A DNA stretch of 64,000 nucleotides from Brachionus manjavacas (GCA_019054805.1 JAHQIY010000005.1:1533501-1597500), one strand, 5' to 3'; positions 1 through 10,815 are shown, counted from the first letter of the stretch. Numbers and translations: made by a program. Notes: generated by a model not told the origin, from the sequence alone.

Positions 1-65
1 AGTAGCCTCTGTGTCAGATCGAAGCCGTTGCTTAAAAAAGATACTAGAAAAATAGATGAGCGCCT
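1..65. repeat. left copy of a 65-bp terminal inverted repeat
   Basis: Bases 1-65 match the reverse complement of 5658-5722. The outermost 32 bases are identical and about 60 of 65 agree overall; similarity stops abruptly inside. The window starts at this repeat, so the true outer end and any target duplication on this side cannot be seen. The two copies look like the ends of one 5.7-kb element or fold-back, but two unrelated inverted copies of a short repeat remain possible. Confidence 0.8.
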
Positions 66-658
66 GTCATAATTGATAATGATGATGATTAATTTATTTC
101 AAACTATCATCTAATCAATACCTGAATATTTAATATCATATAGAGTCTTATTTCTACAGTTCTCTTATAAAATTTTTTTGTACCGCATTTATTAAAATGG
201 TATAATTATAGTTTGGATTTTTCGAACAAAAATATATAACAGAGCATTTTTCCATATTTAAATCAAGGAGCAAGTAAGAAATCAGCTTGAGATAAAATCA
301 AAATATGTCTAGAAAACATAAGATTTAAATATTATCGTAAATTTTTAAATGAATTTATAAGGCCTAAATGAATTGCATATCTTGAGGTCCAAAAAGTTCA
401 ATAGAAACTATCTTCCTTTTCATTTTCAAACAAATGTAATATTTTCAAATATTTATAAATGTATTATCTTTTTCTTTTTTTTTTCTTTTTTTTTTATTTG
501 TACTCTCTTCTTCTAATTTTTATTTTTACTTCTCCTGAAGGAGGTTAATTAAATTCAAATAAATAAATAAATAAAATCTAAATCTTTTTGAATTGAAAAT
601 TTGTCGTTTATTTGGAAAATTTTTTCACATTTTTTCTTCAAACCATTTGATAAATCGT
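66..658. other. non-coding AT-rich stretch with a LINE 3' tail
   Basis: No credible gene. Around 470-575 there is a T-rich stretch, then a small hairpin CTCCTGAAGGAG at about 532, then repeated AAAT units. This is the 3'-end signature that recurs near 9870, 16190 and 42075, so this is probably the 3' terminus of a 5'-truncated plus-strand LINE. Confidence 0.5.
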
Positions 659-1565
659 TTATAAATATTGAAATAAAAGGGGTCCTAGAACTGACCCCTG
701 TGGCACTTCACTAGTTACATCTAGCCATTTAGACATCGATGAACCCAAGACTACTCTTTGTTTTCTATTAGAAAAAAAATCAATTATCCAGTCAGTTATT
801 AAACCGGTAAAACCACATGCCTTAAGTTTGAAAATTAGTACTCTGTGTGAAACTCTATCAAATCCTTTCGAAAAGTCTGTAAGACCTAATGTAACAAAAT
901 CTAATGATTCTAGAAGATTTGTCAAGCACGATCTCTCTGACATTAAACCATGCTAATAATCTGATAAAAGATTGTGTTCTTAGAGATATTTCATCAAATA
1001 ATCTTCTAATTTTTTCAATAATAGAATTGCTATCTTTTGGAACGGCCTACCAGACGAAGTCATCAACTCAACTACAGTCAACTTATTCAAGAACAACCTC
1101 GACAAGCATCTCGCCACCGCTACAGGGCGTCATCTACTGTTGACGCGCTCCGCATGATCAATTTCATGCCGTCGTTTTTTTACTACTACTACTACTAATA
1201 AAGTCTTAAGAATCTTAGTTGTAATCGTTACGGGACTATAATTACATGAATTTAGTTTTCTTCCTTTCTTGAAAAGAGGCTTACTTCCTTGAGTAAGAGA
1301 TGGGCGAAATAACTAAAAAAATATGTCTAGCCACTCTGCTTTCTTTTTTAAAAACCAGGTCTGGTCAACACGTCTTATTTACATCTAACGAATTCAGCTT
1401 TTTCATTACCTTCTCAAGAGTGACAATTTGATCAATATCGTTTGCACATATGAGATTGCTTGCACTTTTATATCCAACATTGGATATGGTTTAAGTTCAT
1501 CATTCCTAGAAAACGTCGATTGGAAATACTCATTTTAAGACTCAGCAATTTTGTCCTAATCGTTT
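659..1565 (-). pseudogene. LINE reverse transcriptase fragment, minus strand, split by a nested LINE end
   Basis: Read on the minus strand from 1565 downward, broken frames give a LINE linker and reverse transcriptase: an N-terminal RT part with LFKKGRK...CNY.PVTI at about 1300-1200, then after a gap SERSCLTNLLESLDF, LTDFSKGFDRVSHR and EVPQGSVLGPLLF at 943-659. Several stops and frameshifts make it non-functional, and it breaks off just before the YADD region. Bases 1036-1200 between the two halves belong to a different LINE on the plus strand, inserted later. Confidence 0.8.
1036..1200 (+). mobile_element. 5'-truncated LINE 3' end with (TAC)n tail
   Basis: The plus strand encodes the C-terminal signature of a LINE ORF2 (WNGLPDEVINSTTVNLFKNN), a stop, a short 3' UTR and a tail of about five TAC units at 1179-1196. 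It interrupts the minus-strand RT fragment. A second copy of the same kind of end, with a related C-terminus and TAC tail, lies at 8042-8195. Confidence 0.75.
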
Positions 1566-1609
1566 ACAATTAAGCCAAAATAAAATAAAAAGCACGCAGT
1601 TTTTGTCAA

Positions 1610-2290
1610 ATGGACTCAAATTTTTTGCTTGAAACAAACTGGCCAACGTTTGGACAAGGAATCGTATCTGGGCATTCAAAAACTTTGCATGAATGGTGCG
1701 GTAATATTTCGAAATTCGTCCTGGAGCTTTCAAATCATGTGAAACATCTAGAGGAAAGAGAAATTGAGAAAGACATTGATTTAAACAAACTGAAATCTGA
1801 ATTGGCAGCAGCAAATAAAACAGCAAACTCATCCAACATCAGTAGTCAGTGGGTTCAAGTTGTAAAACAAGGGACAAAAAATGCAAAAAAACCAGCCGAC
1901 CAGATAGCTGTAGCAAATGCAACCATCAGCGAAATGAATGAAAGAATCAAAAGAAAAAAAATGTGTTTTTTATGGTGTGCCAGAATCAAAGAAAGAGATT
2001 CTAACAGACAGGAGGGCAGAAGATGAAGAAAAAATCAAACAAATTTTGACCACTATTGGAAAAGGTGATGTCAAGCCAGCGTATTCAAGACGCTTGAGAT
2101 CGAAAGACCAAAGTAAACCAGGCCCAATTCTAGTAGAACTCAAAGAAGAAGCAAACAGAAATCCACAACTCCTAGCAGCCAAAAAGTTGCGAGATTAAAA
2201 TAATTTCAAATCTATTTATCTTAGTCCAGATTTGACTGAAACCGAAAGAGCTTTAGACTATGAATTGAGGAAACAAAGAAACGAAGCAAA
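1610..2290 (+). pseudogene. LINE ORF1 (L1-ORF1-like RNA-binding protein), frame broken
   Basis: The first frame runs 1610-2026 and contains a charged coiled-coil-like stretch (residues about 35-75). The message continues one frame over from about 1938 to 2198 with CVFYGVPESKKEIL, RRLRSKDQSKPGPILVEL and LLAAKKLRD. This order of motifs resembles the RRM-like domain of L1-type ORF1 proteins that coat the transposon RNA. The frame change lies in an A8 run near 1956. A stop at 2196 is followed by recognisable coding sequence (IYLSPDLTETERALDYEL) up to about 2320. ORF2 begins immediately downstream on the same strand. Confidence 0.75.
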
Positions 2291-2292
2291 TA

Positions 2293-5246
2293 ATGGTCTT
2301 TCACAAGACTCGCCCTTTTGATATGACATCCGTGGAAATCAGATCGTCAAATTCAAGAAGCAATAATCGTTCATCAAAAGCGTCATCACGTGTGGATAAT
2401 CTCGAATCTTTAAAATGTATGTATTTAAATGCTACTTCCTTGGACAATAAACTTGATGAATTCAGTGTTGTTATTGAAACATATAGCCCACAAATTGTGG
2501 CAGTTAGTGAGACTTGGTTTAAGAGCAACTCAAATGCAAACATTAAAGGATACAATTTGTACAGAAAGGACAGAAGTGATGGACGCAGAGGCGGGGGTGT
2601 ATGTCTCTACATTGATGAAAATATCGATTCATTTGAATTAAATGATGCAGGTTTTAATTTAAGTAAAATAGAACAAATTTGGGTAGTTGTTAACTTTAAC
2701 TATGAAAAGTATTTAGTTGGCTGTCTTTATAGGCCAAACGATTTTGTTGATATGAACGATTTTGATTTAAACTTCAAGCAAGCTAAAGACTATGTGGATG
2801 AAAGAGGTTTTAAGGATATTCTAATAATGGGTGACTTTAACTTTCCATCAATCATCTGGTCAAATGGCTGTGTTTCAGAAATCTTAAACGAAAATGGCAT
2901 CGAACATAAATTCAGCGAGAAGCTAAGCGACACTTTTTTATATCAGCATGTAAATGTTCCAACATTTCAAATGTCAAACGAAAAAGCTGTCAACACTTTG
3001 GATTTGATTTTTACGACTCAGTCTGGCAGTGTGTATGCAATCGATACAAAATTTGTGCTTGGTTACATTAATAAAGGACATCTGGTTATCTTTTTCAATT
3101 TTGTACTCAAAAACAAGGTTAGTAAGGAATCATATATTATTGAAAAATTTCTTTATAGTAAAGCTGACTTTGAAAAAATTTCTGATTTTTTATCAAATAT
3201 TGATTGGGTGCACTTATTTGAGAATTTAAATATTCAGGAAATGTACAATGAGTTTATTTTCTATGTCAGCGAAGCTAGTAATCGATTCATTCCAGTGACG
3301 GATGGCTCTAAAAAGAAAAGTATCTCGAAACCTTGGATAAAAGATGATCTCAAGATCTTAATTAGGAATAAGAAAAATCTTAGATACAGGAACTGTTCAT
3401 GTAACTGTAAGGAAATGAATCTTTATAATGATTACAATAGTATCTGTAAATTAGTTTCTTCGGAAATAAAAAGAGCCAGACTAACTTATGAACAAATTTT
3501 AGTAGATAAAGCTAAGAAGAATCCAAAATTATTATACAAATATCTAAATGATCAACAAGTAATCAGAGAATCAATCAAAGCATTAAAGAAGTCAAACAAT
3601 GAATTAACGCAAGAACCGAAAGAGATATCAAATCTACTAAATAAATTTTTTCAAGATGTTTTTGTTATTGAACAAGATGGGGAGCTGCCACCTTTTGTAG
3701 CTGAACTAAATGAAAACTGTTCAGAATTTATTGACATTGAACCAAATGATATTAGTTATGAAGTGGTTTATAAAAAATTACAAGACCTTAATCAAAATAA
3801 ATCATGTGGTGTAGACAAGCCTCATCCGCTATTGCTAAAAAACTGTGCAGAAGCCTTTACTGTTCCTTTAACTTTAATTTTCAGAAAGTCTTTATCAAAT
3901 AGTCAGCTTCCAATACAATTCAGATCAGCAAATATTACTCCATTGTTTAAAAAAGGTGATAAATCAACGGCCAGCAATTATCGTCCCGTGTCTTTAACTT
4001 CAATTCCGTGCAAAATAATGGAAAGCATAATAAGAACCAAAATGGAAGACTATCTTTATAAGAACAATATTATATCTAAAGAAAAGCATGGATTTGTCAG
4101 GAAAAAGTCATGTACATCTAATCTTATGGAAACTCTAGATTTCATCTCAATGAGTCTAGACAAAAGTATTCCTGTTGATGTAATTCTGCTAGATTTTGCG
4201 AAAGCATTTGATACTGTTCCGCACAGACGACTAATAGCTAAATTGAAAGCGTATGGCTTTGATGGTCTGACACTAAAATGGATTGAAGCTTTTTGAAAAA
4301 TAGAAGACAACGAGTTGTTCAAGGTGAAATTTTGTCGGATTGGGTTGAGATTTTTAGCGGTGTACCACAAGGATCAGTGATTGGTCCACTTTTGTTCGTT
4401 TTGTATATCAATGATCTACCAAAAGGAATAGAGAATATTGTCAAAATTTATGCAGATGATACAAAAATATTCTCGCAAACGGTATCAGAAATATGCGCAG
4501 TGAAACTTCAATCAGATTTTGATTTAATTTTCAAGTGGACTCAAGATTGGCTTCTTCTCTTCAACACATCAAAATGTGTGGTTATGCATTACGGTCATAA
4601 AAACAAAGAATTCACTTATTCTATTAATGGTAAACAGTTATCAACGTCTGAAACCGAAAGAGATCTTGGAGTTATCTTCAATACAAATCTCAAATGGAAA
4701 AACCAAGTGATAGAGGCTACAAACAAAGCAAATCAAATGTTGGGTCGCATCAGGAAATCATTCGCTCGTTTTGATTGTAAGTTATTTAGTTCATTGTATT
4801 TAACTTTTGTTCGTCCTCTTTTGGAATTTGCTGTGCCTGTATGGTCTCCATTTCTTAAGCCGGATTGTGAGAATCTTGAGAGGATTCAACCCAGAGCTAC
4901 GAAATTTGTTTCTTCAATTAGAAACAAACCGTATGAAAGCAGATTGATGGCTTTAAACATTCCAAATCTGGTGGAAAGAAGAAAAAGAGGTGATCTAATT
5001 CAATTATACAAGTTCATGCATGGAATAGAATTGGTTGAAAAAAGCAACAATTTTAATGTCACCAAAATCCAAGGAAGAGGTCACTGCTTCAAATATCACA
5101 AAGAAATTTCGAGGCTCCAACATAGAGATAACTTTTTTTTCAACAGAACCGTTAACATATGGAACTCACTGCCAAATCAATCAGTTGAAGCCCCTAATGT
5201 TAACAGCTTTAAAGCAGGCATTGATTGCTGGATGAGCAGCAATTAA
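2293..5246 (+). pseudogene. LINE ORF2 (endonuclease-reverse transcriptase), CR1/jockey-like, single frameshift
   Basis: Two long frames, 2293-4296 (667 codons) and 4293-5246 (317 codons), make one ORF2 of about 980 residues, the normal size. The N-terminal 240 residues are an exonuclease/endonuclease/phosphatase-type endonuclease with SETW, GDFNFPS and TLDLIFTT, but the usual SDH motif reads KGH, so the catalytic Asp is absent. The RT domain has LFKKGDKSTASNYRPVSLTS, LLDFAKAFDTVPH, GVPQGSVIGPLLF and an intact YADD; the C-terminal half ends in NIWNSLPNQSVEAP. The only frame break is one base in a T run at 4291-4295, inside RT between the SLTS and VPQG motifs. A 3' UTR follows to about 5280. 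Confidence 0.9.
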
Positions 5247-5657
5247 ATTGTTTTGGTTCAAAATACCCAAAATTGAATCAAATATTTTTTTTCAATTTTT
5301 GATTAATTTTTTTAGTGATTCATGAAGCCAGTAACACTTCACAATCAATTTTAATTGTTCATGAACGTTTTCTTGGCTTTAATCTTAATAATTCAATCAT
5401 AATCAAAAAGATGATTCATGGATGAAACAAACAAAAAAAACCAAAGAAAAAGAAGATCATTTTTTATTAGTAAAAAATAATATTTTTTTATATTCCTAAC
5501 TACTCATTTGGAGATCAATTAGGAGTTTAATAGTCAACTAGAAAAATTATTCGGATAATCAATCGATTAAAAAAATTTGTCGATTATTGGATCGATTATT
5601 GATAATCAATTGCCAACACTAATAATTGCCCCTTTTCTATCCTAGTGGATAATGGGG
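5247..5657. other. LINE 3' UTR and flank inside the inverted repeats
   Basis: No coding potential. 5250-5420 contains repeated TGATTCATGAAT-like words, and 5540-5615 contains several CGATTATT and ATCGATTA units forming imperfect palindromes. The stretch ends at the right inverted repeat. Confidence 0.4.
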
Positions 5658-5722
5658 AGGCGCTCATCTCCTTTTCTTGTGTCTTTTTTGAGCAACGGCT
5701 TCGATCTGACACAGAGGCTACT
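5658..5722. repeat. right copy of the 65-bp terminal inverted repeat
   Basis: Reverse-complement partner of 1-65. The outermost 32 bases (5691-5722) are identical to the left copy and the inner half has about five substitutions. The sequence outside (from 5723) is unrelated to anything else in view. Confidence 0.8.
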
Positions 5723-6640
5723 GCACCGAGATTATCTTTTACACCGCAATTATTACCTAGTCAAACCGGTCATTTTTATGGTAAATAATCCAGAGATACC
5801 AACAAGGATCTTGCTAAATCACTCTTTCTAAAAAAATCAATTTTATTATTATATATTTATTTGTTTATCAGTATTAAATTATACCACCAATTTAATAAAA
5901 CAATCAAAGACTCAGTTTTTTCCACTAATCTATTTTTTTACCAAAAATTTATATTTTAAACCATATTTTGATTACAATAATCATAAATTTAATAAAAAAA
6001 ATACAAAAGAAGATTACAAATGGAAAAATAAAAAAAACACTATTGCTCTATTTATTCAAATAATAAATTAAGTATTTTTATGTTTTGGTAATATTATCGC
6101 TCATCAGTATTTATCTAAAAAAGCCTCCTTCAGATTTAAAAAATAAAAAAGCCAAAAAAATTAAAATAAAACGAGAATTAATTAAGATAAAATAATTAAT
6201 AAAGGAAAATTAAAAAAGACAAATTAAAATGAAGGTTTTGAACAGTTCAGGAAAAAAAGAAGGTATAGTAAGGTAGCTTTTACAAAACGAAGTTAGATAT
6301 TCGGTATATTTCGATTTATATTTATTCACCAGTCTGTCAATCAATGGAACCGAATGAATCAGTCCTCTCGCTATATATCTTTCGCTCAATTGACCACATT
6401 TTTTTTGAAAAATTTTTTATAAATTTTAGCCGTGTGAACTATAACACTGTTAATGAATCAAAGTTAATGAAATTAAATTTACTGTAAAATCAGTTAATCC
6501 TTTAAGTGAAATACCAAAATATAATATGAAAATACCGAAATATGAATTTTGCTTTCATATTTTGAAAAAAAAGGTATGGCTTCCGGTTAAGAAGAGGGAA
6601 GCCTCAGTGAGTATCTTGGCTTATCAAAGACAGTAAACGT
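5723..6640. other. intergenic; minus-strand LINE 3' tail
   Basis: No gene seen. Around 6115-6200 the reverse complement reads ATCTGAAGGAGGC preceded by AT-rich LINE-like 3' UTR, the same motif as the LINE ends at 532, 9817 and 16150, so a truncated minus-strand LINE end is likely. The rest is AT-rich without recognisable content. Confidence 0.4.
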
Positions 6641-7136
6641 TAATAATTTTTATTAATTGGGCATCATTCTCACGCCTGATTTTAAATTCAGCTCACAGTC
6701 GGCTCATGTCGCATCAAAAGCTAACCAAGTTCTAGGAATGCTAAAAATTACATTCTAGTCTATGGATGTGGAAATATAAGCCTAACTATATCGCACCTTC
6801 ATTCATCCGCATCTGAGGTTTTCAGTGTCGGTTTGGAACCCATATCTTAGAAGTTACATTGGCACCCTTGAAAAAGTCCAGAGAAGAGTAACGAGAGTGC
6901 CCACTGCTTTGAAAGGCATGGACAACGAGAGCAGACTTGAGCGGATGGGTCTTACATCTCTGGAGACAAGACGACAACGTGGTGACTTAATCCAACATTT
7001 GAAAGTCAACAAGAGCAAAGATGACATAACGTGGTACAACAAGCCTGATTAGTCGGCTCCGGGAAACACGAAGAGAAGTCAACTAAGGCGTGAGATCGTG
7101 GTGTTTTGCCAGCAATCAGTATCAATCAGATAGCAA

Positions 7137-8033
7137 GGCGGTGTAATGTTTCATAGCATTTTATTTTTCATAGCATCTTTTTTTATAGCAGACAAATAAA
7201 ATTTTCAAAGCTTTTGTCGAAAATTTCATAGCAATTAATTATACATTAAAACAAATAAATAAATTACATGACTTAAATTATACAAAAGAATGAATAAAAT
7301 TTTGTAAAGCAATTTTCAAATTTTTTGCCTTCGGTAAAAAATTTAAGATCGAGACGTAAAGTTTCAGTTTCTGATAACGCTACTACTCTTGAAGTAGCTA
7401 CTGAACAAAGTGATCCAAAAGTACTAGACGAATTAGTGTCATGTTTAGAAAATACAAATATCAATGAGGATAATGTCGATTCAGATGATGCTCAAAATGG
7501 AGATAGTGACGATTCAGATGACAATGAAAAATTTTATGATCGTAAATTTAAAGCTGATTTTTTTGTCTTAAAGTCTTTAGCTTATGTACCGGAATCAGAT
7601 ATTAGGTTTGCTATAAAAATTTTAAATTCCTGTCTTCACTCTTCTTTGAAACCTTTATTAATAAAGTATTTTGAGAAGAATTAAATAGGCACCATAAATT
7701 CCAATGCAAGATACCCAATTAAAAGTGGTAAAGAATTTGCTCGCGATGAGAACCAAGCCAAGTACGACAAACGTATTTTCCATATTGTTTCTGGCTATCA
7801 AAAAGATGATTGCTTGGAATATCTAAAAAATATCAGCTTAGTTACAATCAATTAAATTAATTCAATAAACTATAATTAATCATTTATAATCATTTAATCT
7901 ATCAATAAAATATCAATAAAATGTATTATTTAATCAATCAATTATTTTTTTATTATATTAATTTGTGCTATGAAGAAAAATGCTATGAAAAAAAATGCTA
8001 TGAAACATTACATGCTATGAAAGATGCAGCCCC
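7137..8033 (+). mobile_element. MULE-like DNA transposon remnant, 8-bp target duplication
   Basis: GATAGCAA stands at 7129-7136 and again at 8034-8041, directly flanking the insert. Removing the insert and one copy restores the surrounding LINE frame. The ends are inverted repeats made of repeated TTTCATAGCAT units; the left end begins GGCGGTGTAATG and the right end, reversed, GGGGCTGCATC. Inside, 7325-7855 encodes an acidic stretch, then FFVLKSLAYVPESDIRFAI, a stop at 7682, and in the same frame ARYPIKS and YDKRIFHIVSGYQKDDCLEYL. These resemble the C-terminal part of MULE transposases, and an 8-bp duplication fits that superfamily. The catalytic core is absent, so the element is non-autonomous. 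Confidence 0.75.
7325..7855 (+). pseudogene. transposase C-terminal remnant inside the MULE-like element
   Basis: One frame with a single internal stop (7682-7684). Codons 1-70 are rich in Asp, Asn and Ser; after that hydrophobic motifs typical of the end of MULE transposases follow (LAYVPESDI, ARYPI, YLKNISL). No DDE residues are present. The family call is by motif similarity only. It may be an exon fossil rather than an expressed gene. Confidence 0.55.
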
Positions 8034-8699
8034 GATAGCAAATGTATGAAACGGACTACCAAACGAAGTCGTCGCAACTGAGACCGTTAGACTCCTATAA
8101 AATCAAATAAAACCAACACCAATTGAGACGACCGCTTTGAGGAGCATCCCTGCGAGCTCGCTTCAAGGTCTTTACTACTACTGCTACTATAATAAAATAA
8201 AAATGATTGAAAAGGAAATTAAGGTTGTTATACACAGTGATCGAGATCACTGATTATTCTGGAAAAAAGTTATTAAGCTTAATTGTTTGGATGCTTTATT
8301 TTACTATTCCATTTCGAAAATCTATCTTGATGAATTGACAAAACAACAGTGCAAAAATTATTGCTACAACATGCTAAATTGATCTTGGCCATCATTTAGG
8401 TGTCTAGTAGACTAAATCTCTGCCAAGGACCTCTACTAGCAAAGTGAAAAAATGCATTTTGCTAATGCTTATTGTTTGTAATTTAAATATTTTACAAACA
8501 ATTTTTAAAAGAAAACACTTTTATTTCTATATTTTGATCTTCATGCAAAGCCATTTATCAGTCAATTTAGTTATTTCATTTTAAGCTTTTTAGTTATATT
8601 TTTTCCAAAAAGCTTTATAATGCCATTTATAATGAAATATAGCCTAGAATTTAAAAGGCTTAGGTAAAATATCTTATTTTTTTTAAATTTTTAACTTAA

Positions 8700-9000
8700 G
8701 TTAAAAATAAATCTGTTTTTGGTGAACCTAGTGCTAAGGTTGGTGTTCCTGTAGTATTTTATGTTAAATTTGGTGAATTCACAGTTGACTGAGTTTTTGG
8801 AACAGTTGATGTTTCTTATTCCTGAAATCTATCTTCATTTTCAACAGCAACAATTTGTCCAAACAATTATTCATCACTTTCTATAAAATTAACAATATCA
8901 TCAAATTCATTTATATCATCAATATATTCATCATTTATATATAGCTTTCTTAATTCCGTTTTTATATTTTTAGAAGAAACATATATTTTTGTAACTGCAT
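8700..9000 (-). pseudogene. degenerate coding remnant, unknown
   Basis: Read on the minus strand from about 9000, one frame gives an acidic stretch (INDEYIDDINEFDDIVNFIESDE), a stop, LFGQIVAVENEDRFQE, a stop, and a Thr/Pro-rich tail, with a third stop. The smooth composition across three stops suggests a decayed ORF, perhaps the C-terminal end of a DNA-transposon transposase. I do not recognise the family. Confidence 0.3.
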
Positions 9001-9060
9001 TATTTTTATGCAATTTATTTTTCTATTTTTAGACTAATTTTTATGCAAATTAATTCATAA

Positions 9061-9300
9061 GGTTTGTTTTTTTTTTTTTTTTTTTTTTCTAGACAGTTTC
9101 AAACTTAACAAAAAGAAGGGAAGAAAAAGATAAAAATTGTCACACTCATAAAAGAAAAAAGAAAGAAAAAGGAAAAAGAAGAAAGAAAAAAAAGAAAAAA
9201 AAAAGCAAACTAAATTTGCCGAAAGGGGAGCGATCGATCTCCAAGCGGCCTACCGACGAAAGTTGGTTATTTTTAAATTTTAAATAAATAAATAAATAAA
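9061..9300. repeat. homopurine/homopyrimidine tract and possible SINE-like tail
   Basis: A T run at 9067-9089 is followed by about 100 bases of A/G-rich sequence (AAAAGAAG-type words), a short GC-richer block (CGAAAGGGGAGCGATCGATC near 9217) and then AAAT repeats at 9282-9302. The order resembles the end of a retroposed element; the family is unknown. Confidence 0.4.
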
Positions 9301-9579
9301 TATATTCATTGGTAATGGTATTATTTTTTCAAAGTTAGTCTAAACTTGTATGCAAATCATATTGTGAGATTATACCACACTCATCAAAACTATTTTAATT
9401 TCAAATTGAATTTTTTGTTTTATATTTAACAATTTAATTAGTTAAAAATAAAACAGACAGTTAGAAATTAATATTTCTAAAAAAAAACAACAAAAGAGTT
9501 TACCGCTAGCAACAACTTCCTGTCAAACTAGATTCCAAATCAAGATTTTATATTTTGAAAGAATTTGTTTAAATGAGAT

Positions 9580-9875
9580 TTATAAGTAGACTTGGACAAA
9601 GTAAATAAAATTAAATATCTAGGAGTAGAAATACCAAATAACTTTGACTATCATAATATTGCAGTAAATAAATTTATTAAAGTACAACACGCCTTGTTTT
9701 CTCTCTCATATTTAGAGTTAAAAAAAGGGGAAATTTCTCCATTTTTACAAGCATTCAAATACAAAATTTGTTTGTATGTTTTTTTTTTTTAAATATTTAA
9801 CTTTTTTTTTATACTCTTTCTCCTTCAATGGAGGTTAATTTAACAATGAATAAATAAAATAAATAAATAAATAAG
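9580..9875 (+). pseudogene. LINE RT C-terminal fragment with 3' end
   Basis: 9592-9770 encodes KVNKIKYLGVEIPNN and ELKKGEISPFLQAF, the post-RT region of a LINE (the YLGV motif follows the YADD domain in many non-LTR elements). After a T-rich UTR come CTCCTTCAATGGAGG and AAAT repeats at about 9850-9875, the same 3'-end design as at 532. It is heavily 5'-truncated. Confidence 0.65.
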
Positions 9876-10044
9876 TAGCTAAAATCACGTATCAGTTTTT
9901 TTCGTTAAGCAAAAAATTTAAATAATTTTTGAATGCAAACCTTAGCAAAAATTTTTGTGAAGTTATGGAATTGTTGTGAAAAATTGGATTCAAGATAAAA
10001 AGAATTTTAAAATGACATTTTTTAGATTCTTTTACATCTTGACA

Positions 10045-10527
10045 TAGGTTGGTCGACCCGTTGGAAACCTAACCGATTTTTAAAAATCAGTTTAAAAACT
10101 AAACATGTTTTAAAAAAATAATTATTAACAAAACCGGTTAACATAAATTTTCTTTAAGATCAAGTTGATTTTTTTAAATAAAAAATAAACCTTTTTTTCA
10201 TTCAGATTTCATAAAATATTAAACTCTATGAACATATTTTCATTCAAATAAATTAAAGACACAATTTTTTAATTTTATTATTATATGTAGTAAACACAAA
10301 AATTGGTGCGTAAACATTAATTTTAATATTTAACAAAAGTTTATGCTGAGAAGATTTTTATTTGTGGGTCAGATTTTTCATTGTGGGGACACAGTTTTTT
10401 TTAATTAAAAAAATCAAGTCAATTTAAAAGAAAAGTTATGTTAACCAGGTATACATTTAAACGGGTTTTATATTTAAATTAGTTTATGTTTCAGATCCGG
10501 TTACCTCTAGCTTGTCGACCAAGCCTA
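10045..10527. mobile_element. fold-back MITE of about 480 bp
   Basis: 10045-10175 and the reverse complement of 10395-10527 are alike over about 130 bp. The ends read TAGG-TTGGTCGAC and TTAGGCTTGGTCGAC. Inner parts share GGTTAACATAA, TTTTCTTT and CAAGTTGATTTTTTT-type blocks with small indels. No ORF lies between, so this is a non-autonomous palindromic DNA element. No clear target duplication was identified. Confidence 0.7.
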
Positions 10528-10815
10528 ATCGTGAAGCCTCCTAAACAACCTATATGACACTTTGATAAAAAACTAATTTATTTTGAAAGAAAATTAATTT
10601 TTTCATTATTATTATTATGTATTCTATAAATAATTGATAAATTCACTGACTGACTTTTTATTAAAATATTTGGTATTTTAAAAAATTCGATTTATAAATA
10701 AACTCTGAACAAATAACTTCTGAATAGTATTTGAAGCTGAATTTTTAAAGTTAAAGGACAAAAACTAAAAAAAAAATCAATTCAAATTTGACAGGTGCTG
10801 TTCGCAGAAAATCGT

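Larger units (their letters stand above)
6650..8195 (+). pseudogene. LINE ORF2 C-terminal fragment, interrupted by a DNA transposon
   Basis: The plus strand encodes LGIILTPDFKFSSQSAHVA, ANQVLGML, then VWNPYLRSYIGTLEKVQRRVTR and RRQRGDLIQHLK, the region C-terminal to RT in CR1-like ORF2s. Stops and frame changes show decay. The frame is cut at 7136 and resumes at 8042 within the NVWNGLPNEVVATETV motif, so the 897 bp between them are a later insertion. The 3' end at 8168-8185 is a short TAC-rich tail like that at 1179. Confidence 0.85.
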
